Assembly (NCBI GenBank): GCA_022641735.1
Contig: JALCDQ010000011.1
Coordinates: 1-57,596 of the forward strand
Length of the DNA: 57,596 bases
Direction of reading: 5' to 3'
DNA from: Prevotella sp.
GTDB lineage: Bacteria; Bacteroidota; Bacteroidia; Bacteroidales; Bacteroidaceae
Of this stretch, positions 29,402-38,333 are shown in pieces (within the stretch, counting starts at the first letter, position 1; the number at the start of each line of letters is the position of its first letter). Under the pieces are notes generated by a model that searched no databases, was not told where the DNA came from, and saw nothing but the letters and a program-made list of their open reading frames with translations. Position numbers and translations under genes: made by a program.

Positions 29402-29904
29402 CGGTTATGCTTCCTCGTATTCTCTATGACCAATATCAAGATAATTGTAAGCGCTGCACTTCCCACCACGCTCTCCAGCCACTGAAGCCAATTGAAGAAC
29501 GTGAAAGTCTCTATCGTAAAGAAAACGAGGCAATAGATAAATACGGTAATGCAGGTATAATAGAAGAACTTAGTGCCTCCCAGCGTTCTCATCGTAGGCT
29601 GAAGGTCATCAGGACTGTCCCTATTGATGAACGGCATCAGCAGATAAGGCTGCAAGAGTCCCATGAAGGTCAAGGAAGCCGCGGCAACGCCAGGAGTATT
29701 GGAGAATATATCTACGCAAAGTCCCAGCAGAAAGCCCCAAAGGAGAATGCCCCAACGTGGATAATCCCTACGGAAAATCATAATCATATAGACATACAAC
29801 AAAGGGGTAGCACAGCCAAAGAGGTGGATGTTATTCAGCACCAATGCCTGTACTAACACGAGAACGATAAACAGCAGAATACTTTTCAGAAAATTCAGAT
29901 TCAT
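29398..29904 (-). CDS. mreD: Rod shape-determining protein MreD
   Basis: This is a small membrane protein of 168 aa with about five hydrophobic helices (ILLFIVLVLVQALVLNNIHLFG, ILLWGFLLGLCVDIFSNTPG, ALTIILILVIENT). The motif GxxxGLxxDxxSxxPG in the second helix pair is typical of MreD. It links cytoplasmic MreB to the wall synthases. It is placed between mreC (11-nt gap) and mrdA (4-nt overlap), the canonical order. Confidence 0.9.
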   Translation of the reverse strand: MNLNFLKSILLFIVLVLVQALVLNNIHLFGCATPLLYVYMIMIFRRDYPRWGILLWGFLLGLCVDIFSNTPGVAAASLTFMGLLQPYLLMPFINRDSPDDLQPTMRTLGGTKFFYYTCITVFIYCLVFFTIETFTFFNWLQWLESVVGSAALTIILILVIENTRKHNR

Positions 29905-29915
29905 AGTCTCTTTTG

Positions 29916-30779
29916 TTATTTCTCCTTTTGTTTAATGGAATCTTGCGCTGCTTTCAGCACATCCATCTGTTCCTGCAATGAGGTGTTGTCGATGACACAC
30001 ACATCACGGAGGTTGCCGAAATCAGTGGCAAGCTGCACCTTCAACCGATAAGAAAGACCATCAGGAGAATTGAAGACATACCTCACCTTTCCAACCATTA
30101 TCCCGGGAGGAAATACGGCAGAATAGCCACTTGTGACCACATAGTCGCCTATCCGGAAACGAGCATGCCGCGGCACATCATCAACATAAGCCATACTGGT
30201 ATAGCCTCCATCCCAATGGAGATAACCGAAATAGCCTCTTCCTAATATCTTGCAACTGACATTCGACTCAGAATTGAGCACCGGAAGGATAACGGCATAA
30301 TGTGCGGAAACCAAATAGACGATTCCCACAACACCATTACCACTCACTACGCCCATATCTTTCTTGATGCCGTCAGCCGATCCCTTATCAATCGTGATGA
30401 AGTTGTCGTGCTTGTCAATCATATTGCTGATGACCTTAGCAGGCATCAACTTATATTGGGCAAGCTTCTGCAACGTCGGAGCATGGAGGAAAGCACTGTC
30501 GCCGGTAGCGTCAGTGAGCTTCTCAGAAAGTCCACTTACCTGTTGCTCGAGGACAAGGTTGCGCTGCGTTAGTTCCTCATTGACTTTCGCCAAAGAGAAA
30601 TACGACTCTATTCCCGACTCCCACTCGTAAACCTTTCCGGATACGAAGTTGGCAGAAGAGAACCATACGCTTCCCTGATAGCTGTTATACTGGAAAAGCA
30701 GCACGAAGCTAATGACTTCAAGCAGCAGGAAGAGAAACCAGTGATGGTATTTTTCCAGAAACTCCAGTAAGTTCCTCAT
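29916..30779 (-). CDS. mreC: Rod shape-determining protein MreC
   Basis: A membrane anchor (WFLFLLLEVISFVLLFQY) is followed by a coiled coil at about 60-95 (LAKVNEELTQRNLVLEQQVSGLSEKL) and the double beta-barrel periplasmic domain. Family blocks include NFITIDKGSADGIKKDMGVVSGNGVVGIV and RIGDYVVTSGYSAVFPPGIMVGKV. The 287-aa length is standard. It scaffolds PBP2 and RodA in the periplasm. It is 4 nt after mreB. Confidence 0.93.
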   Translation of the reverse strand: MRNLLEFLEKYHHWFLFLLLEVISFVLLFQYNSYQGSVWFSSANFVSGKVYEWESGIESYFSLAKVNEELTQRNLVLEQQVSGLSEKLTDATGDSAFLHAPTLQKLAQYKLMPAKVISNMIDKHDNFITIDKGSADGIKKDMGVVSGNGVVGIVYLVSAHYAVILPVLNSESNVSCKILGRGYFGYLHWDGGYTSMAYVDDVPRHARFRIGDYVVTSGYSAVFPPGIMVGKVRYVFNSPDGLSYRLKVQLATDFGNLRDVCVIDNTSLQEQMDVLKAAQDSIKQKEK

Positions 30780-30783
30780 GCGC

Positions 30784-31806
30784 TTATCTCATCAGGAAAG
30801 AGAATCTATCGATGTTCTTAAGTGCTATGCCGGCTCCTTTTGCCACGCTATGAAGCGGGTCGTCAGCAATATGGAACTGGATATTTATCTTCTCGGTAAG
30901 ACGCTTGTCCAATCCACGCAACAGCGCACCGCCACCACTGAGGAAGATTCCGTTCTTCACAATGTCAGCATAGAGCTCTGGTGGAGTATTCTCCAAAGCT
31001 GAGAGCACAGCGTTCTCTATCTTTGCCACCGTCTTGTCGAGGCAATGTGCAATTTCCTGATAGCATACCGGCACTTCCATTGGAAGAGCTGTGATGCGGT
31101 TAGGTCCATGCACTACATAGTCTTCAGGAGCCTCTTCGCCAAGGTCGGTAAGAGCAGAGCCTACATGAATCTTGATGCGCTCAGCCATACGCTCAGAAAC
31201 CTTCACGTTGTGCTGGCGGCTCATGTATTCCTGTATGTCGGCCGTAAGGTCATCACCTGCTATACGGATAGAGTTGTTGGAAACAATGCCACCTAAAGAG
31301 ATGACTGCAATCTCCGTGCTACCACCGCCGATGTCGACAATCATGTTGCCTTCCGGAGCTTCAACATCGATGCCGATGCCGATAGCTGCTGCCATAGGCT
31401 CGAAAATCAGATAAACATCACGCCCGTCGGCATGCTCGGCACTGTCGCGCACGGCTCTGAGCTCTACTTCCGTAGAACCTGAGGGCACTCCAATCACCAT
31501 TCTCAGTGAAGGAGAGAAGATGCGAGAACCTGTGTGCACCATCTTGATGAGTCCTCTCATCATCTGTTCACAAGCCGTAAAGTCGGCAATGACGCCATCG
31601 CGAAGTGGACGGATAGTACGGATGTTGTCGTGTGTCTTCTCGTACATCATCTTAGCCTTCGTGCCCACGGCAATCATCTTGTCGGTACGGCGGTCCAAGG
31701 CTACGACTGAGGGCTCATCAACCACAATCTTATCATCACTGATAATGATGGTGTTGGCTGTACCCAAGTCCATTGCAATCTCTTGAATGAATGAAAAAAA
31801 TCCCAT
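30784..31806 (-). CDS. mreB: Actin-like cell-shape protein MreB
   Basis: This is a bacterial actin of 340 aa. The phosphate-1 loop (AMDLGTANTIII), the phosphate-2 loop (NMIVDIGGGSTEIAVISLGG) and the adenine-side block GIFLSGGGALLRGLDKRL are all present, as is an N-terminal hydrophobic patch (MGFFSFIQEI) that may anchor filaments to the membrane. It directs the RodA/PBP2 elongasome and heads the mreBCD-mrdA-rodA series. Only 42 nt separate it from the gene upstream, so the operon may start at the purH-type gene. Confidence 0.96.
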   Translation of the reverse strand: MGFFSFIQEIAMDLGTANTIIISDDKIVVDEPSVVALDRRTDKMIAVGTKAKMMYEKTHDNIRTIRPLRDGVIADFTACEQMMRGLIKMVHTGSRIFSPSLRMVIGVPSGSTEVELRAVRDSAEHADGRDVYLIFEPMAAAIGIGIDVEAPEGNMIVDIGGGSTEIAVISLGGIVSNNSIRIAGDDLTADIQEYMSRQHNVKVSERMAERIKIHVGSALTDLGEEAPEDYVVHGPNRITALPMEVPVCYQEIAHCLDKTVAKIENAVLSALENTPPELYADIVKNGIFLSGGGALLRGLDKRLTEKINIQFHIADDPLHSVAKGAGIALKNIDRFSFLMR

Positions 31807-31848
31807 TTCTTAAATTTTGATTTATAGCTATAAATAATTAATTATCTT

Positions 31849-32442
31849 TTATTTGGCAAACCATGCGTGGATGGCTGTGTCATAATGGCTGCTCACCCCG
31901 AAAGCACGCTCTGCCAGCATCTTGCGGTCTTCCATATCTGTCTTTGCACCTTTCTTGTTGAGGATGTCGAGCAATACGCCATACTCTGCCTTGCTGGGCA
32001 CGATGACCACATCCTTGAAGTTCTTGGCTCCGGCACGTATCAACGAGATACCGCCGATGTCGATTTTCTCGATGATGTCGGCATCGCTGGCACCACTGGC
32101 CACGGTCTTCTCAAAGGGATAAAGGTCTACGATGACGAGGTCGATGGCAGGGATGTCATATTCCTTCATCTGTTCACGGTCGCCCTCATTGTCACGACGG
32201 GCAAGGATTCCTCCGAATATCTTTGGATGCAAAGTCTTTACTCTTCCTCCGAGGATAGATGGGTAAGTCGTTACGTTCTCCACCTTCTCGCATTCATATC
32301 CCAGTGATTCTATGAAACTCTGCGTTCCACCTGTTGAGAGGAATTTCACACCCTCTTCATTGAGTTTCCGGAGCAGGTCTTCGAGTCCGTCTTTGTGGAA
32401 GACGGAGATCAGCGCGGTCTTGATTTCTTTTGTTTCAGCCAT
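31849..32442 (-). CDS. purH: Stand-alone IMP cyclohydrolase domain (PurH N-terminal half)
   Basis: The 197 aa align with the MGS-like IMP cyclohydrolase half of bifunctional PurH: KTALISVFHKDGLEDLL, VKFLSTGGTQSFIESLG, YPSILGGRVKTLHPKIFGG, DLVIVDLYPFEKTVASGAS and IDIGGISLIRAGAKN. The usual protein has about 500 aa, with an AICAR transformylase half that is wholly absent here. The stop comes at the natural domain boundary (SSHYDTAIHAWFAK), and the 42 nt to mreB leave no room for it. It catalyses the last step of IMP synthesis. Either the transformylase is a separate gene elsewhere or the gene is truncated; the clean boundary favours the first. Confidence 0.88.
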   Translation of the reverse strand: MAETKEIKTALISVFHKDGLEDLLRKLNEEGVKFLSTGGTQSFIESLGYECEKVENVTTYPSILGGRVKTLHPKIFGGILARRDNEGDREQMKEYDIPAIDLVIVDLYPFEKTVASGASDADIIEKIDIGGISLIRAGAKNFKDVVIVPSKAEYGVLLDILNKKGAKTDMEDRKMLAERAFGVSSHYDTAIHAWFAK

Positions 32443-32471
32443 TATTTGTTATCTTATTTACTTTTAGGCTG

Positions 32472-32479
32472 CAAATTTA
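32472..32479 (-). promoter_or_regulatory. -7 element of the purH-mre operon
   Basis: The minus strand reads TAAATTTG, matching TAnnTTTG, 29 nt before the ATG at 32442. There is no clear -33 box. Confidence 0.5.
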
Positions 32480-32570
32480 CAAAATATCCCTGACTATCTG
32501 CTATGTTTTCCTTAAAATATTATGTTTTTTTCAATATCCGTGCTATAAATCAATTCCTTATCTAAATTTA

Positions 32571-33584
32571 TCAAAAAAGCGAAATTATCAGATAGATACC
32601 TGCTCCAAGCAAAGCGCTGACGGGTATCGTGAGCACCCATGCGGTCATCATGTCCTTGGTGATTCCCCATCTCACTGCCGAGAGGCGTTTGGTTGCTCCT
32701 ACTCCGATGATAGAGCCTGCGATGGTATGCGTGGTGCTCACCGGTATCTTCAGATATTCTGTCAGATAAAGGGTCAGCGCACCTGCGGTCTCTGCCACCA
32801 CTCCTTCAAAAGGCGTCACCTTCGTAATCTTCGTACCCATGGTTTTCACGATTTTCCAACCTCCTGACATCGTACCTGCTGAGATTGACACGAAGCATGA
32901 GAATGCCACCCAATCGGGGATGTTAGCCACTGAATGGATGCCCATGCCGATGCCTAAAGGATGAGCAGCGATGAGGGCTGCGGCAATGATGCCCATCACT
33001 TTCTGAGAGTCGTTAAGACCATGCCCGATACTGAAAAGGGCTGAGGAGACAAGCTGCAAATGCCGGAACCATGGCTCTGACTTCTGATGGTCAACATGGC
33101 GACAGATATAGAGCACTGACAGGGCCACGATGAAGGCCACGAGCATGCCGATGAAAGGAGCCAGAAAGATGAACATCGCAATCTTGAAGATGACCGCTCC
33201 ATGGATAGCCGCAAAGCCGTTTGCCATTATCGCCGAGCCAGCAAAGCCTCCGATGAGGGTATGCGACGACGAGGAGGGGATGCCTCTCCACCAAGTGAAG
33301 AGATTCCAGATGATAGCTCCGATGACTCCCGCAAGGATGATGGGCAGCGTGATATATTGCTCATAGACAGTCTTCGAAACGGTGTTGGCAATGCCGAACT
33401 CTCCGATGATATACTTCGAGATGAAGAAGGCTACGAAATTGAAGAAGGCTGCCCATATCACTGCCTGAAAAGGCGTGAGCACCTTTGTGGTGACAATGGT
33501 GGAAATGGAGTTGGCTGCGTCGTGAAAACCATTGATGAAATCAAAGGCGAGCGCCAAGACGATAATCGCAATCAGTAATATCAT
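32571..33584 (-). CDS. PiT-family inorganic phosphate transporter
   Basis: This is a membrane protein of 337 aa with the duplicated PiT signature: FINGFHDAANSISTIVTTKVL near the N-terminus and PVSTTHTIAGSIIGVGATKR near the C-terminus. SSSHTLIGGFAGSA and SIGHGLNDSQKVMGII lie between. It imports phosphate with a cation, constitutively and at low affinity. The gene lies 12 nt after a DUF47/PhoU-like gene, a pairing widespread in bacteria. The 128-nt gap to purH holds that gene's promoter. Confidence 0.93.
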   Translation of the reverse strand: MILLIAIIVLALAFDFINGFHDAANSISTIVTTKVLTPFQAVIWAAFFNFVAFFISKYIIGEFGIANTVSKTVYEQYITLPIILAGVIGAIIWNLFTWWRGIPSSSSHTLIGGFAGSAIMANGFAAIHGAVIFKIAMFIFLAPFIGMLVAFIVALSVLYICRHVDHQKSEPWFRHLQLVSSALFSIGHGLNDSQKVMGIIAAALIAAHPLGIGMGIHSVANIPDWVAFSCFVSISAGTMSGGWKIVKTMGTKITKVTPFEGVVAETAGALTLYLTEYLKIPVSTTHTIAGSIIGVGATKRLSAVRWGITKDMMTAWVLTIPVSALLGAGIYLIISLF

Positions 33585-33596
33585 AAGGCCAGTCGA

Positions 33597-34247
33597 TTAG
33601 GCATATTTCACGATGATGGTCTTCAAGGCCTTGCCCACTTGCTCTGCTGCGTCGGTGGCCTTCTCAAGTTCATTCAGGATTTCCTTCATCTTAATCAACT
33701 CGATGCCGTCTTTCTCCTCTTCAAAGAGATGGATGATGGCGGTCTCATAGACGTCGTCACCTTCGTTCTCAAGGTCATGCAACGTGATGCAGTGTCCTTT
33801 CAGTTTGCTGGCATTGTTGCGCACGGAAGTCAGTTCTGCCATAGCGGCATCGATGCACTCAGCGTCTTTTCTGACAATCTCGCCGAGGGCTTTCTCATAA
33901 GGGTTGTTTTTCTTCGGATTATAAATCGCAATGCGCTTGGCACAACTGTTGATGCGGTCGATGACATCGTCGAGGTTGTCGGCCAAGAGGTGGATATCCT
34001 CACGGTCGAAAGGCGTGATGAAAGAAGTGCTCAGCTTCTCGAAGATTTTATGTGACAGCGTGTCGCCCAAGCGTTCCTTTTCCTTGATGCGGTGGAAATA
34101 TTCCTTACGGTCCTCACTGGTTGTGCTCTCAAGGGCTTCCATGAGAAGGCCGGAGGTTTCCAAAAGTGTCTCTGACACTTGCTTCAAAAAGTCAAAGAAC
34201 TTGGGCTCTTTCGGGCCGAACTTGCTGAAAAATGAATTGTTCATCAT
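33597..34247 (-). CDS. DUF47 (PhoU-like) accessory protein of the phosphate transporter
   Basis: This is a 216-aa all-helical protein. It opens NNSFFSKFGPKEPKFFDFLKQ, the typical start of Pit-accessory DUF47 proteins, and contains acidic helix motifs (LADNLDDVIDRINSCAKRI, LHDLENEGDDVYETAIIHLF) like the metal-binding repeats of PhoU. Two adjacent ATGs (34247 and 34244) are possible. A longer frame would begin upstream of the promoter-like box at 34293-34300 and is rejected. It probably gates or regulates the adjacent PiT transporter. Confidence 0.88.
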   Translation of the reverse strand: MMNNSFFSKFGPKEPKFFDFLKQVSETLLETSGLLMEALESTTSEDRKEYFHRIKEKERLGDTLSHKIFEKLSTSFITPFDREDIHLLADNLDDVIDRINSCAKRIAIYNPKKNNPYEKALGEIVRKDAECIDAAMAELTSVRNNASKLKGHCITLHDLENEGDDVYETAIIHLFEEEKDGIELIKMKEILNELEKATDAAEQVGKALKTIIVKYA

Positions 34248-34292
34248 TGTCGTTTTTATTCGTTTATGTAATTTATGCTTTCTTTCACGCTG

Positions 34293-34300
34293 CAAAATTA
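34293..34300 (-). promoter_or_regulatory. -7 element of the phosphate-uptake pair
   Basis: The minus strand reads TAATTTTG, matching TAnnTTTG, about 46 nt before the DUF47 start. Confidence 0.45.
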
Positions 34301-34344
34301 TATAACGGATATTACAAAGATGTTACAATCACTTTAACTTCTTG

Positions 34345-35715
34345 TTACACGTTCTTTTTTCCTTCTTCGTTCTCTTCTTGAACCAAATCCTCACCCCAAT
34401 GGGTAATAGCTTCGCGGGCCTCACGGTCTTTCACTTCCTTGGCTTTCTTAGGATAGAAAATCATGCGAAGCGACTGATTATAATTAAAGTAGTTCCATAT
34501 CCAGTTGAGCAATACGATGACCTTGTTGCGCACGCCCAAGATGGAGCGCAGATGGACAAAGAGCCACAACGTCCACGCAATGAAGCCCTGCATCTTGATA
34601 TGACTGAATTCTGCCACTGCCTTGTTTCTGCCGACGGTTGCCATCGAGCCTAAATTCTTATAAACGAAAGGCTTCATGCTCTTGCCCTTGACGAGCCTGC
34701 GGAGGTTGTTTGCCAGCAGCTTGCCTTGCTGGATAGACACCTGAGCCAACTGCGGATGGCCGTTGGGATAATTCTTATCGCCCGTCATGATGCACTCGTC
34801 GCCGATGGCAAACACGTCTTCCATGCCCGGCACGCGGTTGTATTCATCCACCTTGATGCGACCGCCTCTGCCCAAGAACGACTTGTCGATGTTGCCTATC
34901 TGCACGCCCGCGATACCACTCACCCAGATGAACGTGCGGGTGGCTATCTCACTGCCGTCGGCCAGCACCACCTTATGGTCGCGGTAATCGGTCACCATCT
35001 TGTTGAGCAGGATATTGACACCCATCTTGCGCAGAAACTCCTCAGCCTTGGCTGAAGACTCCGGCGACATGGCGGAAAGCAGTCGGTTGCCGGCTTCGAT
35101 GAGATAGATATTCATGAGGCTGCGGTCCAAATCGGGATAGTCGTGCGGAAGGATGGTATGTTTCATTTCCGACAGCACGCCTGCCACCTCCACGCCCGTA
35201 GCGCCACCGCCCACGATGACCACGTTGAGCAGCTCCTGCCGCTCCACGGCATTGGAACTGGTTATCGAGCGTTCAATGTTGGAGAGAATGGCATTCTGAA
35301 GCCCCATCGCCTCCGCCACGTTCTTCATCGGCATGGCCTCCTCCTCGATGTGCTTGTTGCCGTAGAAATTGGTCGTGGCGCCTGCTGCCAGCACCAGATA
35401 ATCATATTCCACCTTGCCGATGGAAGTCTGAAGGATTTTCTTATCTGGAAAGACTCCTCGCGCCTCTGCCATGCGGAAATAGACGTCCTTGCGGTCTTGA
35501 AACAACTTCCGGAAAGGGAAGGAGATAGAGCTGGGCTCCATTCCTGCCGACGCCACCTGATAAATCATGGGCGGAAACTGATGGTAATTGTTCTTGTCAA
35601 TCAAGATAATCTGCATGCCGGAATGACGCAGACTGTTGGCGATTTTCAGGCCTCCGAAACCTCCACCTACAATCACCACTCTTTTCTTGTTTCCTTTTTC
35701 TATATTCAGACTCAT
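34345..35715 (-). CDS. ndh: Type II NADH dehydrogenase
   Basis: Two dinucleotide-binding motifs are clear: VVIVGGGFGGLKIANSL near residue 13 for FAD and VVIVGGGATGVEVAGVLSEM near 170 for NADH. A late block, DVFAIGDECIMTGDKNYPNGHPQLAQVSIQQG, contacts the flavin. The C-terminal part has a hydrophobic amphipathic stretch (GFIAWTLWLFVHLRSILGV) for monotopic membrane attachment. At 456 aa it fits the non-proton-pumping NDH-2 family, which passes electrons to quinone. A ferredoxin/flavin-type oxidoreductase of unknown acceptor is less likely. No partner genes are adjacent. Confidence 0.88.
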   Translation of the reverse strand: MSLNIEKGNKKRVVIVGGGFGGLKIANSLRHSGMQIILIDKNNYHQFPPMIYQVASAGMEPSSISFPFRKLFQDRKDVYFRMAEARGVFPDKKILQTSIGKVEYDYLVLAAGATTNFYGNKHIEEEAMPMKNVAEAMGLQNAILSNIERSITSSNAVERQELLNVVIVGGGATGVEVAGVLSEMKHTILPHDYPDLDRSLMNIYLIEAGNRLLSAMSPESSAKAEEFLRKMGVNILLNKMVTDYRDHKVVLADGSEIATRTFIWVSGIAGVQIGNIDKSFLGRGGRIKVDEYNRVPGMEDVFAIGDECIMTGDKNYPNGHPQLAQVSIQQGKLLANNLRRLVKGKSMKPFVYKNLGSMATVGRNKAVAEFSHIKMQGFIAWTLWLFVHLRSILGVRNKVIVLLNWIWNYFNYNQSLRMIFYPKKAKEVKDREAREAITHWGEDLVQEENEEGKKNV

Positions 35716-35869
35716 AAATATGATAATTTAGTTTTCCTGTTTATATTGCCGATATCGGAATGTCCCAAATCCCTCATCGACTACAATCATGAGTGCAAAA
35801 ATAATGCCAAACTTTCACATAGGCAAGTAAAATGAAGGTTTTTTTCGCTTAAATCATAAAATCTGAATT

Positions 35870-35894
35870 CTCAGAGCTCTTGGAGGACTCTGAG
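35870..35894 (-). terminator. Possible terminator of the tannase-like gene
   Basis: A 7-bp stem (CTCAGAG with CTCTGAG) lies 17 nt beyond the stop on the minus strand, and an AT-rich stretch ending in TTTT follows. The sequence GAGGACTCTGAG here recurs in similar form at 38193-38211. Confidence 0.4.
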
Positions 35895-35911
35895 AGCTCA
35901 GCGCTTCCTTT

Positions 35912-37441
35912 CTATTTCACGATGGTCTTCACCCACTCGAAGAGCTCATTGAGGGCATAGTCGCCACTGTGAGGACGGTTCCAAGGGAGCTTAAAGTCCA
36001 CGTCCTTGCCGTTGTTCTGAAGTTTGGTGGCAAGGTTGATGGCAATGGGGAATGCAGTGTCACGGTCGCGCGCTCCATGTCGAATATACCAGTGAGGAGC
36101 TACGGAGGTCTGACTCTCGCCGATGAAGTTCATCGGATTCATCAGACGCACGTTTTCTTTCAACTCATCCGTCAGCGTGCTTCCGGCTTTGGCTGCTGAC
36201 CATTGGGTGAAATTGGCATCAGAGCCTTTATCATTGCCGAACTCGCCGTTTTCGCCACTTGCCTCTGCTCCATCCACCTGATAGCTGTCGAAGGCCGGCA
36301 CACCTTTCAGCGGTTGCGTGGAAACCACGTAGTTGAGGTATTTCGCCATATCGAGGTCGGTGATGTATTCACCCGTGCGCTTGCCGCCCATTCTCATACC
36401 ACCAGGCATTCCCATAGGCATACCTTCAGGCCGCTTTCCTTTCGGCATTCCTCCAGGCATACCGCCGAAGGGCTTCATACCTACACCTCCGTTGATGGGA
36501 GCCTGAAAACCTGCCTCATCATTAAAGCTGAATCCTATCGAGTCGGGAATATCTGCTCCCGCGTCTTTGGCTTCCTGAGCGCTCTTGATGATAATCTGTT
36601 TGATATAGTCAAGATAGTTGCTGCCTGTGAGCGAGGTGCCGTCGGTCTTTTTCAAGCCGAGGGAATTGATGTAATCGGGGAATTGCGCAGCCAGTTCTTT
36701 CGTGAGCTGCTGCTTGGAGGCTGACAAGGACTTGCGACTGTCGGTATTGCCATAGAGCCACTCGTAAGCCATATCGGCATGGTCGAGGTCGGTAATCGGA
36801 CAATAGCACACGCTGGCAAACACGTCGTCACGCTCATCGGCTGCTCCCATAGCCTTAAGATATTGGTCATAAGCGGGATTGTTGCCCGTGGCTCCCATCA
36901 GAGCCGACATGGCTCCGCCGGCACTCGTTCCGTCGGTGATGATTTTCTCGGCATCGCCGGGAATGACCTTATCGAAAAGGCGAAGATAACGGATGGCTGC
37001 CTTCAGGTCGAGCAAAGCCTTCGGCGCACGTCCGGTATAGACGTCGGCCTTGCCCTTCTTTACCACCGACATTCTGCCACGACTTCCCGGAATGACGAGC
37101 ACGTAGCCCTCCTCTAAAGCCCTTCCGGTGGCATCGCCGACCTGTGGATTGCCTGCCTCGCTTGCCATATAACCGCCCACGTAAGTACGCAGGAACATAG
37201 GCGTTTGCTGCGTGGCACCATCGGGCACGAAGATGTTCATATACTGATAAGCGGAATCCTCCACATTCGTCACGAAAAAGAGCCGAGTGTAAGCCGTATA
37301 GTTCACTGCCTTCCCGTCGGGCATCGTAAGCGTGGCCTTTACGCCTTTGTCTGCATCAAACTTGAGTGGAGTCATCGATTTCTTTGCTTGTGCCGCCAAC
37401 ATACATGACGCTGCGAGCACGGTTAATAATAACTTTTTCAT
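35912..37441 (-). CDS. Secreted alpha/beta-hydrolase, subtype B tannase-like esterase
   Basis: The ATG at 37441 gives MKKLLLTVLAASCMLAAQA, a signal peptide. An upstream TTG is a weaker option. The nucleophile elbow is GTSAGGAMSALMG. DADIPDSIGFSFND and the late block APHWYIRHGARDRDTAFPIA supply acidic candidates, and NRPHSGDY the catalytic His, as in subtype B tannases and related carboxylesterases. An insertion of about 40 residues, very rich in Met, Gly and Pro, runs from GGVGMKPFGG to RMGGKRTG. It has no hydrolase counterpart known to me and looks disordered or surface-exposed. The enzyme probably removes phenolic or acyl esters. The substrate is not shown by context. Confidence 0.78.
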   Translation of the reverse strand: MKKLLLTVLAASCMLAAQAKKSMTPLKFDADKGVKATLTMPDGKAVNYTAYTRLFFVTNVEDSAYQYMNIFVPDGATQQTPMFLRTYVGGYMASEAGNPQVGDATGRALEEGYVLVIPGSRGRMSVVKKGKADVYTGRAPKALLDLKAAIRYLRLFDKVIPGDAEKIITDGTSAGGAMSALMGATGNNPAYDQYLKAMGAADERDDVFASVCYCPITDLDHADMAYEWLYGNTDSRKSLSASKQQLTKELAAQFPDYINSLGLKKTDGTSLTGSNYLDYIKQIIIKSAQEAKDAGADIPDSIGFSFNDEAGFQAPINGGVGMKPFGGMPGGMPKGKRPEGMPMGMPGGMRMGGKRTGEYITDLDMAKYLNYVVSTQPLKGVPAFDSYQVDGAEASGENGEFGNDKGSDANFTQWSAAKAGSTLTDELKENVRLMNPMNFIGESQTSVAPHWYIRHGARDRDTAFPIAINLATKLQNNGKDVDFKLPWNRPHSGDYALNELFEWVKTIVK

Positions 37442-37528
37442 TAACAATAAAATTTATCCTGCCTGAAGGGAGAGCCTCTGATTTTTCCATGCGTAGGGGT
37501 TGGCGGTCAAGGCGTGGTTTTCCAATTG

Positions 37529-37560
37529 CAAAGATACAAAATAAATTCGAGACTACCAAA
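37529..37560 (-). promoter_or_regulatory. Housekeeping promoter of the tannase-like gene
   Basis: On the minus strand TTTG (37560-37557), 20 nt and TATCTTTG (37536-37529) match the full consensus. The leader to the ATG is about 80 nt. Confidence 0.75.
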
Positions 37561-37915
37561 TGTTTTTACAAAAAATTCACCTAAAAATGTTAATAAAAAA
37601 TCAAATAAATCAGCATGGACTATTTTCCCAGAAAATAAAAAATAAAAAATAAAAAATAAAAAAATGCTCTATTTGGCAGAATTCGAAAGGAGGATTTTTG
37701 ACCCAAAGGCAGAAAAGTGGATTTTGGTAAAATATCTTTACTTATTAACTATAATATTATTATATATATTATAATTACTTAATAATCATTATATTAACTA
37801 TATTATTATATTACTATTATTATTACTATTAAACTTTAATATTTAACGGATTTAACAAAAATTGGGTCGGTGTGCAAGGTACTAAATTTTTATTTTTATT
37901 TTTTATTTTTTAGAT

Positions 37916-38003
37916 TTTTCAGATGGCTTTTTACTCTCTAATCAATTGATTTTTAATGCGTAAACGATTACTTTTTGCTCGGCAAAAGGTTATTTCTAAT
38001 TTT
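37916..38003. repeat. 22-nt-phased palindrome array E (degenerate)
   Basis: Units begin at 37916, 37938, 37960 and 37982, exactly 22 nt apart. Recognisable words are AGATGGCTTTTTAC in the first unit (compare array C) and GTAAACGATTACTTTTTGC in the third. It is more degenerate and AT-rich than arrays A-C. Confidence 0.6.
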
Positions 38004-38333
38004 TATTTTTTTAGTTTTATGAGAATATGGCATTTTTCGGAGCATCAAAATGAGTGTCATGTCGAGATGGCAAAAAGACAAGAAATTCGGAAACTCGGGA
38101 AAATATAAAAATTGGGGAAAATCGGGCAAAAAATCAATTCAAGAAATTTTGTAAAATCATTTTACTAATAGGCGGAGCTCTCTGAGTTCTCTGAGGACTC
38201 CGAGTTCTCAGTTTTAAGTCAAAATCTAAAAAAATAAAAAATAAAAAATAAAAAAATGCCCTATTTGGCAAAATCATCAAAGAAGTTAATAGGTAATAAG
38301 TAATAGTTAATAATTAAAATTCGGAGCACTCTG

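Noticed and set aside
34248..34295. N-terminal extension of the DUF47 protein
   Set aside because: It would begin at or upstream of the likely transcription start, and the added residues are basic and unlike the family's NNSFFSKF opening.
37735..37850. Replication origin (AT-rich unwinding region)
   Set aside because: Despite the extreme AT content there is no dnaA, no cluster of DnaA boxes (TTATCCACA) and no origin-associated gene nearby.
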